DNA of 64,000 bases from Undaria pinnatifida (taxonomy: Eukaryota; Sar; Phaeophyceae; Laminariales; Alariaceae), in assembly GCA_012845835.1 (NCBI GenBank), contig JABAKD010000019.1:1907501-1971500 (forward strand), written 5' to 3'. The position numbers and the translations under genes are program-made. The notes beneath the pieces are model-generated. The model was given only the letters and a program-made list of their open reading frames with translations, made no database searches and was not told the origin of the DNA. Positions 54,021 through 64,000 of this stretch are shown here, piece after piece; positions within the stretch are counted from its first letter, which is position 1; every line of letters starts with the position of its first letter.

Positions 54021-54514
54021 CATTCTGCTATTATAGGTGCAGTTTCATTCATTATCATCATAGGAATACCGCAACAACTGCTAACTACATGCATGCACGC
54101 GATAAGAACGCACTTACTATAATTGAACTATCGACATGAAACTGTGGACGTTTTGTACATAAACAAGGTAAAAAAATGTCCCTTATTCCCGGACGTGTTG
54201 GTATCTATTCACTAGTCTAATCGTAATCTATTGAACCGCATGGGTTTGATCACCGAAAAAAAATACGCTTCAGTAGTACCCAAAAATGTGTCTGTCTCAT
54301 AATACGAATCATGGCGATTGAGCTACTACATTACTTATTACATAAACTTTGTATCGCACAACAGCAGCTGCCGTGCAGAGTCAACGAGACAGAGAGACAG
54401 ATGTTGCCGGATGGCATTGCCGGATGGCATGGTACAACAACACGACCAGAGGGAGCTGACCTTGTGTTATCGTTGCTTTCGTGAGTATGGGTGGTGGCGT
54501 CCATGTTGTACGCA

Positions 54515-54712
54515 GCAGCTGCTGCTGTTGTTCCTGCCGTGTCTGCGCGCTGTGACAGCTGCTACTGTTGCTGAGCTCGTATGTGCGTGTGTGCTTTCGT
54601 GCTTTCTATGTGTGTTTTCAAAATTGTATGGGTTTCCATGGGAATTCACACGCGTTTTTTTCACGGCACGTTCTAAAACTTTGCCTCGAATGGCGTATTT
54701 ACGGCGGCTGGT
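54515..54712. repeat. Right arm of a ~190-bp inverted repeat
   Basis: GTGACAGCTGCTACTGTTGC, GTATGGGTTTCCATGGGAAT and AATGGCGTATTTACGGCGGC pair with the left arm at 52762-52955. Outside the arms the GGTTGGTCGGTGGGTGG sequence is in direct, not inverted, orientation, so this is probably two opposed insertions. Confidence 0.85.
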
Positions 54713-55427
54713 GGTGGGCGCCCTGGGGGGTGCCTGGCGGGTTGGCGGATTGTTTTGTACGTTTCGTGCTGTGGAGGTTGGGCCTATTTTTTCGTATCGG
54801 TTTACTACCGTACGTACTACTGCACTGCTGAGCTACCGTGTGGTAGTACCTGTTTTTTATATATATATCCTCCGACGGATGGGGCAAAATAAAGCTCAAG
54901 CTCACCACACTTCCATGTATTTTCACACACGTCGTGTTTCGATAACTCAATTGCATTTGCAATCCAGCGTACCGTTTTGCTATCTGTACCGTATTTACTG
55001 CTGCACTGCTATACATGCTGTAGCGGGTTGGTCGGTGGGTGGTGGATGGGTGGTGGGTTGGTGGTGGGTGGTGGGTGTGCACTGGGTGCTGCCTGGCGGG
55101 TTGGTGGATCCTTCCGTGCGTGGGTTATTTTTTTCGTGCTGTGGGGGTTGGCCTTATTTTGCACTAATTTTATAAAAATATTTCAAGGACGTCAGCCGTG
55201 AGTTCGACGAATTTCGGGTCAATACTCATCTTTGCAAGCTGCGTTGTTGGTACTTGTAATATATTATGTGGGTGAGTTTTTTCACTAGTTGTTTCTCCGC
55301 TATACCGGCCGGCAACTGACATACTTCGTGAGTACACTAGCTACAAGGTAAGAGCCCACGACTACATACAGGTGAAAAACTCACAAAAAAACTTGTCGAA
55401 GTGCAAGACTGGCCAGGTGGGCTTGAT

Positions 55428-55868
55428 TCACTTGCCTGGAAGGGCTTTAGGCCGACTATATCCTCGAACAATTACCGCCTCGTGCACGTAAAGAGCGACC
55501 ACCCGTGGCTTGCACCAGGTACTGGTACGAGTAGCAAACACGGACATCGCCGACATCTCTCCCGTATTAGCTCCATGTGTCTCCCGGTTCCTCATTGCGA
55601 GAGTAGCTGCCTTGGGTTGCAGCGCTTCAATTGCGCCAGTCTCTACGCTTTCCACGGGGTGGCATATGGGTGCTTGAGGGAATCCCTTCCTAAATTCTGC
55701 AGCTGCATCACGGGGCGACAATGCAGGCTCAGCGGGACCCTTCCCCTTCCCCTTCCCCTTGCCCCCCGATGCCTTCTTGAGCGGTAATAAAAGTGATAGG
55801 CTGCCGTTTGCTGCTATAATACCTGGATTAAACGCTACTACCGCTCGGCCTAAGGGCGTCATCGCCAC
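55428..55868 (-). CDS. Hypothetical ORF, 146 aa (possible retroelement or exon fragment)
   Basis: The minus-strand frame starts MAMTPLGRAVVAFNPGIIAA, includes a GKGKGKGK stretch and ALSPRDAAAEFRKGFPQAP, and has balanced composition. Upstream on the same strand (56500-55930), other frames carry Cys pairs (CGQCPPDLGG, CECHRCMRW) but contain stops. Together they look like a decayed Cys-bearing protein gene, perhaps of a retroelement. No family is assigned. Confidence 0.35.
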   Translation of the reverse strand: MAMTPLGRAVVAFNPGIIAANGSLSLLLPLKKASGGKGKGKGKGPAEPALSPRDAAAEFRKGFPQAPICHPVESVETGAIEALQPKAATLAMRNRETHGANTGEMSAMSVFATRTSTWCKPRVVALYVHEAVIVRGYSRPKALPGK

Positions 55869-57880
55869 TTGTAGCGATGCGATGTTCCAACGGAATGGGT
55901 CGTCCTCCTTCGCCTCTTTCTCCTAGCGCTTTTCCTCCTCAGGCCCTTCCTCTCCAGGCTCTTCCTCCTCAGCCCCCCCCCCCAACCCTCCGCATCCTCT
56001 TCCTCTCCAAGCGCTCCCTCTTTGCCCCCTTCTGTCGTACGTCTTTGTCCTCATTCGCGCCCGCGCAGCAATCAGTCCGCAATGTACAACCTCCACGCTC
56101 GAGCAGTAACGATCGTGACCTTGGCGGGCGGCGAGACGATAAAGCACCACCACTCGATCTTGCCGATTTTCCCCCTGCACTTGCAACTTCACCCACCGGT
56201 CGAGGAAGATCCTCGGTGGCAACCTCAGCAGCTGACGACGCTAGGCAATCATGACAGAAATGGTCCCGTCCAGACGGATCCCGTCGTTTCGAAACCTTGC
56301 CGGAAATTGCCCCGGGTCATCCACCGCATGCACCTATGGCACTCGCACATCTGATAGGCGGTTCCGGTGGATACACCTGGCCCAGATCGACCCACCAGGC
56401 CGCCCAAGTCTGGCGGGCATTGCCCACAGCCACGCCCAGGGTTGCCGGTTGTGTGGCGTGGATCCCTGGTCTGATCACGCCGCATTGGTGCCGCACTAGT
56501 TAATAGCTACTCACCACCTTTGCTTTCGACTTCGGCTTCGTAATGGGGCACACTTTTTCTTCCCTCCTTCTACACAAACAGTTAGCTATTCGTCTTCCAC
56601 AATCTTCACTTCAGTGCTGGGATGCACGCGAGTACAGTAGTAACGCCATCAGGCATCAGGCCCGCCATCAGGCCGGGGAGGGATAGCTTGAGAACGAGAG
56701 ACGAGAGAGCAGGAATTTGAGTTTTTTCATGAGGGAGTTCCACAACAAAAACGCGCTTTATGGGGGAAGATTCTTTTTTCTCCCCTGATATCGTTGGGAG
56801 GTGACATGAAAGAGATTTTGCGCGCAAGACAGCAGAGCGTATCGATCATCAATTGTGCGAGCACCGATAGCCTATAGCTGACGAAGAGCACACTGTGAGG
56901 ATGCGACCTTCCAAGGTGAGCAGGATTACGCGGCCGGGATGGATCCAGCGCGCGATATAAGCATAGGCCCTTCCGGCTCTTCCTTTTGAATTTCCTTCTT
57001 CGGGGGGAGCGGCCAGGTAGCGTTAATTTCGTACCCGTTCGCGTTTCAGGGGCACGACTTTGCGTTGGTTCCAAGAGGCAGGAAGGGAGCTCTCCTGTCG
57101 TTTGTTTCCTAGCGACCCCTGGCGACTGATCGCGATTGCAAACCGTTTTAGAGCTCGATGGGCACACATCCGCGTTGCTGTACGCAAACTTTTGTATTCC
57201 CAACGGACGATGTAAAAAACACACCCAGTCATTCTTTGGTATGTATGCGGAGAGTCTCGGCTCCTTGTGTGACAGCGCCTTGTTGAGGTGCGTTGAACGC
57301 CGCGAGTCGAGTGTTCCGGTATGTACCTAGCGAATCGCGTGAGGCCACTCTATCGTAACAGCTCACAAGCACCCTCGTCCTGTTTTCTGCACGAACATCG
57401 TAAGCTCGAGTACCCGAACTGATTGCTGCTACGAACATACTGGTACCTGGTACTGTATTGCGTATCGGGTATCAAGTGTCTCGTACGTTACGCAGCACAC
57501 ACCCTGGTATGCCCGAGCTACACAGTATCCTAAACAATTCATGCATACGTGTGTACGTCGCGAGACGCTCCTTTCTGAGGCAGGCTACCAATTCCGAAAC
57601 ACAACTGCTGCAGTATTGTATGCGTCCCCGTTGAAGGTGGTCGAGCCGTGACGGCCAGTCTAACATCGCTGGACGCCGTATAGACCCCTGTGGAAAGCAG
57701 CATCTCGCGACACCTTGCCCACGCACAACAACGCGCGGGCACAACAAGAAGCAGAATGCTCTGCCAACCGAATCGTACGAGTATCAGTTGATTTATGATA
57801 AAACATTTCGAAAATTCACCCGCGGTTAGCGCCGCGAATTTAGCGCATACCTAAGCCTGGATGTGTTACAAGAAGTGAAA

Positions 57881-59535
57881 TGCCCCCCCCGACGCACTTT
57901 TGTTAACGACGCCCCCGGGGAACTTTAGCCTAATGCCACCCCATACATGTATTATAAAAGATGAAAATACACTCCAGCTGTGAGATCGAATATTTTGTCG
58001 ATACTCATCTTTGCAAGCTGTGTGTGATACTCCGATCGCGCGTTTTACGGGTTGTGTGTCCTCATTAAGGATATAGGTCGGCGACTCCCCTTGCAACTAC
58101 AGTGTAGCTATCAGGGTCAACAGGGTGATGTTAGGCAGTCTGTGCGCGGAAACTATAAAACCCGTTTCTGAGGGGGACAAAATCTGACAGCTGTGGAAGG
58201 AAATGCATCCGTATATATAGCATGTTACCACGAGCGATCGCGGCGATCCTAGGATACTGGAACTGCTTGAGAAGTATCTGCGGCGTCTGCTCCCGCCGTG
58301 GGTGCGCTAGTTCCATCGCTCATCGCTACTCGCTCGATATGCAGGCTGGTTGTGTTGTCCAAATTTTTTTTTGGATATCTCAAGAGACTCTTCAGGAGGC
58401 ACGTTTGGCTAATAATGCACGCTACCACGGGCGACGACAGCGACCGAACGATACTGTGTCTGCCTGAGGGTGGTCTACAGCATCTGTGGCCTCCGTGGGT
58501 GCACTATTTCCGTCCGCCGTCGCTCTCCGCTCGATATGCAGGCAGGCATAAGTGTATTCTTGAAATCTTGATATCCCGGAGCATTTTTACTGTAGAAGGC
58601 GCATTAGCGCTAAAGCTTCCTCAAAAGTAGAAAATATAATGAACGCTACCACAGGCGATGGCGGCGACTCTAGGACACTGTACCTGCCTGAGGGTTGCCT
58701 ACAGCATCTACTGCCGCAGTCGTGCGTGCACTGGTGCCTTCAGCCATCGTCCTCCGCTCCATATACAGGCGTTATTGTGATATATACTCCGGAGTATATT
58801 TTTGTGGAGTGTATTTTCATGTTTTATAATATATATTTTTGATAGCTCAAGAGCATTTGGAGGCACATTAAGGCTAACGTTCGCGAAAAATATGTATAGA
58901 AAATATGATGCACGCTAGTACGGGCGATGCCGGCGACCGCCGTAGAAAACTGTACTTGCCCGAGGGTTGCATACAGCATCTACTGCCGCAGGTCTAGCTT
59001 CCAGCGGTGTGGCCGTCATCAAGCTTGGTATCGTGCTTCACATTTCCTGTGTTCGGGGGAATTTTAAGCCCATGATATTAGTGAGCCTCCCAAAATGCTC
59101 TTTATTTATTCAAGTGTTGAGAACACGCCCGCGCCTGCAATCGACCAAGGATCGCGATGACCAACGGAGCTACTTCACCCGTCTTGGCAGTAGATGCTGT
59201 AGACAACCCTCAGCAAGTCCAGTATCCTTCGGATGCCGTCATCACACATCGTAGCATTCTTCATATTTCCTGTTTCGGCGGCGCTATTAACCTAATGGGC
59301 CTCCGAGATCAAGATTTTAACAAACACAGTCACGCCTGTATATCAAACGAGGAGCGACGACCGACGGCACTACCCCCCCCACCGCAGCAGCACCTGCCAT
59401 AGACAACCCCCCAGCAGTTACGGTATTGTAGTATCGCCGTGATCGCTCATGGTAGCATGTTTTGCATGTTTCTGGGGGGGGCATTAGGCTAAAGTGCCCC
59501 CGGGGGGGTCGTTAACAGAAGTTCCCCTGGGGGCG
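57881..59535. mobile_element. 1.65-kb composite element with ~60-bp terminal inverted repeats
   Basis: Left TIR 57881-57938 and right TIR 59474-59535 share GTTAACGAC, CCCCCGGGG and ACTTTAGCCTAATGCC in opposite orientation. Inside, left to right, are a copy of the 'TTTGCAAGCTG' family (57950-58210), four direct ~130-bp units (58213, 58414, 58640, 58905) and two reversed units (59150, 59340). Units 2-4 keep a similar open frame (…TGDGGD…LYLPEGCLQHLLPQ). No transposase is visible, so it is probably nonautonomous. Edges are approximate; no target duplication found. Confidence 0.75.
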
Positions 59536-60244
59536 CATCATGACTGCCCGTGTTTTACACACAGAATACATACCTGGTAATAATTTCAAAACGATCCCAT
59601 TCGAAAACCATATGCATCGACCAAATAAAACGAATCGCGATATTAGCAAGTGTCAAGGACGAGCGCGCAGCCGTACGAATTTAAGTATGCTGCGCTCGTG
59701 CCGTGTAACTAGTATCTCCTCCCTGCGTTGTGCTTGAGACCATGGCTGGGGTGTGGGGGGGTAGTAATGTATCGCCTTTTTCGCGACTGGATTTGCGCTA
59801 TCATACTATCATACTGTCATATCATGCTATCCTATCATACTCGCACGACTGACTCTGTACTTCACTGAAAAAGGATCTTTCCTTGCGTGGTTTGTGTGGC
59901 GCAGCATAGAAACCCATTGCATTGCGGGCTCACATCGCGAAAGTGCAACAGCACGAAAAGCTTAACACCGCAAAACGACAGGGGTCCCGCGCGCGAGTGA
60001 CCCCGAGACACTGCTTCGAAGAAGGGCCCTGAAGTGCCCCCGTCTGCCGTAGTCACCCCCCCCCCCATTTCCGTAGTACTGGTGTTGGGACACATCACCT
60101 ATACAACAACCTATACCCCAACAACCTGGGCCGTCATGTGTGGTCGATTCTGCTATCGTCACACATTTTCCACAAGTTTTCCCTCCGAAATCCCAAAGGA
60201 ATTGCAGCAGCAGTCCAAGGCAGCTACTATTAAGAATTAGGAAC

Positions 60245-60350
60245 GCTGAGCCAGGCCGGGTTTCTTGAATGAGAGAGGGTGCGTTCTGCATACACTACCT
60301 TCAGTAGCCTTCAGAATAACGGCTCCCGGATTTCCTATTTTACTGAAAAT
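60245..60350 (+). repeat. Dispersed 'GGGTGCGTTCT' repeat, copy 4
   Basis: GCTGAGCCAGGCCGGGTTTC, GAGAGGGTGCGTTCTGCATA and ACGGCTCCCGGATTTCCTA. Confidence 0.6.
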
Positions 60351-60667
60351 GTCAGCCTTCCTTTTTCATGTTACAGCAGTGCCCTGTTCTAGTTTGGTGT
60401 CCTGTACTACTGTACGTCGTGTTGGATATCACAGGTGTAAAGTTCGTAGCGACCAAAAACAAAAAACTCGCGGTCTCACCAACCGTCTACGAACCTTTTG
60501 GGGGCCCATGTACGTACAGCGAGAAAAATATGAAGATGGCGCGGCTGTCGCTAGGACGTCGCACAGCAGGATACTTGTAGTATCTCTCGGGGAAGTTGTG
60601 TGCGATGGTTGAGCATATTATGGAGAGTCGTACATAGCAAAATATTGGTTGGCGGCGCACACAAAAC

Positions 60668-60886
60668 CTATACAAAACCAGGCTTCAGCCATCTCGAAAA
60701 GGCTCCATTCACTTTTACTATTTTTGCTCTTTGACGATGTAGCGTAGATAGATGCCGTTTCGATACAAATCGAATATCCTTCCATAAATCAATAGGATTT
60801 CGTCTATGACTCTCCGCCAACCATTTCCCAGCTCCCTTCCCCGCATCTTTTCGTTTATAGCTATAATGTATCCTATCCCTCATCAA
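60668..60886 (-). CDS. Hypothetical ORF, 72 aa
   Basis: A basic, mixed-composition peptide (RDRIHYSYKRKDAGKGAGKW, then HLSTLHRQRAKIVKVNGAFS and RWLKPGFV) read from 60886 to 60668. Upstream frame is closed by a TGA. It could be a terminal exon or element fragment; family unknown. Confidence 0.3.
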   Translation of the reverse strand: MMRDRIHYSYKRKDAGKGAGKWLAESHRRNPIDLWKDIRFVSKRHLSTLHRQRAKIVKVNGAFSRWLKPGFV

Positions 60887-61586
60887 CGTTCCATCTCCAA
60901 TTCATTGGTCGCAGTCCTCCGGCTTCTTCCGCCCTACCCCTGGCGGCCTGGCGGCCCATCGGGGGGGGGTTGTTTCCCGTGCACCCGGCGCGAAATCTTG
61001 ACCTATCTGTGGGTGCGGTGTAAATTAGAAGATCGCAATCGCTCTAGACAAGAGCGATCCAGTGTGAACGGGAAGCAGAACAAGTAGTACTATAATCGTA
61101 CTGCTCGCGTGTTGCGCAGCGCCTTGTATTTTGCACTTCGGGCACCAATTATACCACGCCCTTGCAGCACGCGTTGCTCCTTGTGGCCGTCGATTTGTTT
61201 CATCTTTTTTCCTTCTGAAGTCCCACTATGTGGAGGAGGAGGATGAGGGCCAGACTCAATGCCGAGAGAGTGAGAGCGTGAGCCCCGCGCTTCACTCTTT
61301 GAAGTGTGCGATGAACGAGAAAGGTATATCGTTTTTATTAAGTTACTTGTAGTCAGTTACGGTTGGTTCCCAAGAAAAAATTGAATGTGATCTACATACG
61401 TAGTACCGTACGTAGGTGCGAAGTCATCCTCCGCACACGCACTCCGGGCACACCCTTGTGTATAGTGTATAGGTTTACTTGCTCTTGATGAAGAGAGTTC
61501 CCGAAAATAAAAACGAGAGCGCAGAGAAAATACGACGATCGAAATAATCCACGCGAATAAATTAGTGGTAACGCTAAATATATAGT

Positions 61587-62258
61587 GTGTTACAAGTACC
61601 AACAACGCAGCTTGCAAAGATGAGCATTGACCTGAAATTCGTCGAACTCACGGCTGACGGGACGATTTTTTTTTTTATCAAGTACACCACCGGCGGTATA
61701 TTCAAGGCCACGGGGGGACCCAAGCATCCCCAGGCCCCGGGTTTTCCGGTGACTCTCGTATTTAGATGCTTTATCGGAACTAAAAAACATGACTATGTTA
61801 ACACGCTGCGTTTAGAAATTCGGCTGGTTCGTGGCTCAGGGTTAGGGTATACCAGGGTCAACGGTGCTTCATCCACAGATGCTGTGAGTCTCTTCAGATT
61901 GGTTTCCCTCGGGTTCTCAGCAGAGGTCCACACCTCGACTTTGAGGCGCTGCAATGATGGAAATTTGGGGTACACAAAACGAGACAATAAACGATCCCCA
62001 TCTGAGCGTGTGCGCTACACTAGCGGGCAGCTACAGCCCCCCACAAGCAACCACGGCCCGCGAAATTGAGGGATGCTCCTGGTGGGGTGTATGACGACGT
62101 CGGGTGCGCAAGACAGCAGCGTAGGCAGCCAGAAGCGACTCACGAGATGTTTTCGTTTTTACGAACTTGCGAGCCAGCAACACCAAAAGCTCCCGAAATC
62201 GCTGAAATATTTCAATCCACGCGCGGGAGCCTACGATGGGTACATCACCGATGAATAA
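61587..62258 (+). other. Two coding-like frames of unknown origin
   Basis: Frame 1 (61587-62069) begins inside a 'TTTGCAAGCTG' family fragment (to ~61690). From 61790 it reads as mixed protein (LRLEIRLVRGSGLGYTRVNG). Frame 2 (62073-62258) ends FNPRAGAYDGYITDE with TAA. They could be one broken ORF. No domain recognised. Confidence 0.25.
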
Positions 62259-62542
62259 ACGTTTTTTGCCAAAAGTTTGCTGCTCGCCAGGCGCATGATG
62301 TAAAGTTGTCGAGTCGTGCCAGAAAAGCCTGCGGCAAGCAATATTTCATTCCCGTGAGGGGTAGGAAGTTATGGAGTCCAAAAACGAGCTAAAAAGACCT
62401 GAAAAGCTCTGTATTATTGGATCTTTGCAGCATGTATCTAAACTTTCGAAATAAGGATCTTGTTTGCAGACGTTCATACTCTGTTTTCAAGTGGTTTTAT
62501 ATGTACGCGAAATCGTCCATACGAGCTCCTACTCAAAATATT

Positions 62543-62925
62543 CCTTTTGGATCCCACGTGCCCTTAATACATACACCATCGGTGGTGTATTTAAGGACTA
62601 AATACACCACCGCCACGCATCCGCCCCACACCTCGGACGGGCGCACAGTTTGCAAGAACGTCTCGGTGTAGGCCTGGGCTATCAAGGAAGACATCGTGGA
62701 TCCAAAACGGCCCAGTACTCCAGTAGGTACGTGCGTACGACCAGTACGCCAGTATACTAGCGGTGGTGTATTTACGATTATATGCACCACTGCGTGTTTG
62801 CCGCACGCACCTCGTACGGGCACAGTACTGACCGAGGAGTGTTGGCGCGGTCTACGGCTTTCACGAAAGCTATCGTGGAGGCCTAAGGGACCAGTATCCC
62901 AGGAGGCATGTGTTTGGAATAAGGT
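62543..62925 (+). repeat. Duplicated ~200-bp block with 'ACACCACC' palindromes
   Basis: ACACCATCGGTGGTGTATTT and TACACCACCGCCACGC (62572-62620) recur as AGCGGTGGTGTATTTACG and GCACCACTGCGTGTTTG (62758-62800), followed by related GCACACACCTC/ CGCACCTCGTACGGGCACAG sequences. A further GTACACCACCGGCGGTATAT is at 61682. Confidence 0.6.
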
Positions 62926-63267
62926 ACTGTTGATGTCGTCGTCCTCTATACGACGGCCTAATGCATAGTATATCAAATATCCGTCTAACTACCATGATGC
63001 ATGTATTGAACACATGCACAGGCGGTGTATTTAGCATTACCAATAAGAATAAATATAGTAGTACCGGTAGCTGGTACTTGAGAAACATAAGTATAGCTCG
63101 GCATAACGTTTGATAACTGGTACCTCGTATGATACGAGGTAGCAGTAGTTCTCTGCGAAGCCTGGGTGGTGCATGTTTTAGGGGCGATCAACATCCTAGA
63201 TCCGAGCACACAGCTGCCTGCGCAACCCCCCACAAAGGCGGCGCCAGTAGAGTAGCCGACTCCTCGC

Positions 63268-63615
63268 ATGGGTCAAAGGTCGGAGAGGACGAAGAGGGGG
63301 GGGAATACGCGAAGACACAGGCCCTGTCGGCAGATCATGCGCCAAAACGCTCACAGGGCACGGTTTTTCGGAGATATTGAGACACATCTCGACGTCAAGG
63401 CCTCGCGCAGGCGCTACGACGCTGCGCGGGCGGATCCGCGGAGCCAGCCCTTGCAGGCGAGGTGGGGGTGCGCCTCAGCAAAGAAACAGCATGGAAAGGC
63501 GATCAGGGGCGGTAGAGATCGCAGACTAAAAAATGCTCAGGTCCGCCTGCGAACTAGGATAGGTGTATGTACACCACACTCTCGTAAGAAAGACTCCCGT
63601 AAGAAAATTCCCTAA
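63268..63615 (+). CDS. Hypothetical basic ORF, 115 aa
   Basis: A very basic frame (RARFFGDIETHLDVKASRRR, then YDAARADPRSQPLQARWGCA) ending SRKKDSRKKIP. GC content and amino-acid mix are more gene-like than the neighbours. It may be an exon with the gene continuing past the window. No family recognised. Confidence 0.3.
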   Translation: MGQRSERTKRGGNTRRHRPCRQIMRQNAHRARFFGDIETHLDVKASRRRYDAARADPRSQPLQARWGCASAKKQHGKAIRGGRDRRLKNAQVRLRTRIGVCTPHSRKKDSRKKIP

Positions 63616-64000
63616 AAAATGTGAGAATAAGATTTTCCACAGCGGTTACAGGCTGGTTCAAGTAAAACAACCCAAATTCTCTCCCCCACGAATACCGCTC
63701 GCAATATCTGGTCAAAGAGTGAATACTTGGTATCATAGTGCCCTCCATGACCAGGTGAAGAGTGTGACATGGCAAAAAAAAAGTTACCGGCCTCGGGCTG
63801 CCACTTGGAGCGAAACTCGTATCGACCAATGACAGGCCTTCAATGTTTTCAATATTTTTCAGGCTTTTTCCCAGCGGGGGCGAAAAACAAATGGCGCCGT
63901 ATTTTGCACGATCCGGTTGGACGTACTCCGAGGCATGTCTGTAGAATTTTTCACGCAAAATTCGAAAATCTGACCTGCCTGTGTTCAACAAATAAAAGCG

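Noticed and set aside
57047-57360. Possible exon (LRWFQEAGRELSCRLFPSD or, in another frame, ELDGHTSALLYANFCIPNG)
   Set aside because: Two overlapping plus frames and a minus frame are all plausible; with no family match or clear splice pair I cannot choose one.
1-64000. CRISPR arrays, operons, bacterial promoters or ribosomal RNA
   Set aside because: No regular spaced repeats of CRISPR type, no rRNA-like conserved blocks, and gene structure is intron-rich eukaryotic.

Overview
This is nuclear-type eukaryotic DNA, and most of it is intergenic or intronic and repeat-rich. There are no operons, no ribosome binding sites and no packed genes. Long homopolymer C/G runs, microsatellites, minisatellites, LINE relics, tRNA-derived SINEs and short inverted-repeat elements fill most of the 64 kb. 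The only confidently identified host gene has ten small exons, GT-AG introns of about 0.5-3.4 kb and a product of about 472 residues. That gene architecture and the repeat load suggest a large-genome alga or protist; a brown-alga-like stramenopile is my best guess (inference only, no marker gene proves it).

Layout. Positions 1-27,000 are repeat territory: a ~320-bp tandem duplication, three copies of a 'TTTGCAAGCTG' repeat family, a 72-bp x3 minisatellite, SINEs, MITE-like elements, two decayed copies of one LINE reverse transcriptase (one split by a 720-bp inverted-repeat element), and diffuse arrays of a ~75-90-bp repeat. Positions ~27,018-40,161 hold a plus-strand PP2C-type (PPM family) Ser/Thr phosphatase gene. 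Its introns contain a SINE, a 1.36-kb near-perfect inverted repeat, pentanucleotide arrays and degenerate second copies of several of its own exons. Positions 40,200-64,000 are again mostly repeats: TA-flanked MITEs, a SINE, an in-frame 174-bp tandem repeat, a second copy of the 720-bp element, and a 1.65-kb composite element with ~60-bp terminal inverted repeats. A few unassigned coding-like ORFs lie among them.

The most unusual signal is the PP2C gene. Four of its exons (4, 5, 6 and 9) have recognisable but decayed duplicates beside the working copy. One keeps its splice acceptor and frame, one stops right after the metal-binding motif, and one forms a five-copy exon-intron tandem array. 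This looks like repeated local exon duplication followed by decay, or by use as alternative exons. All coordinates of repeat edges are approximate because they were aligned by eye.
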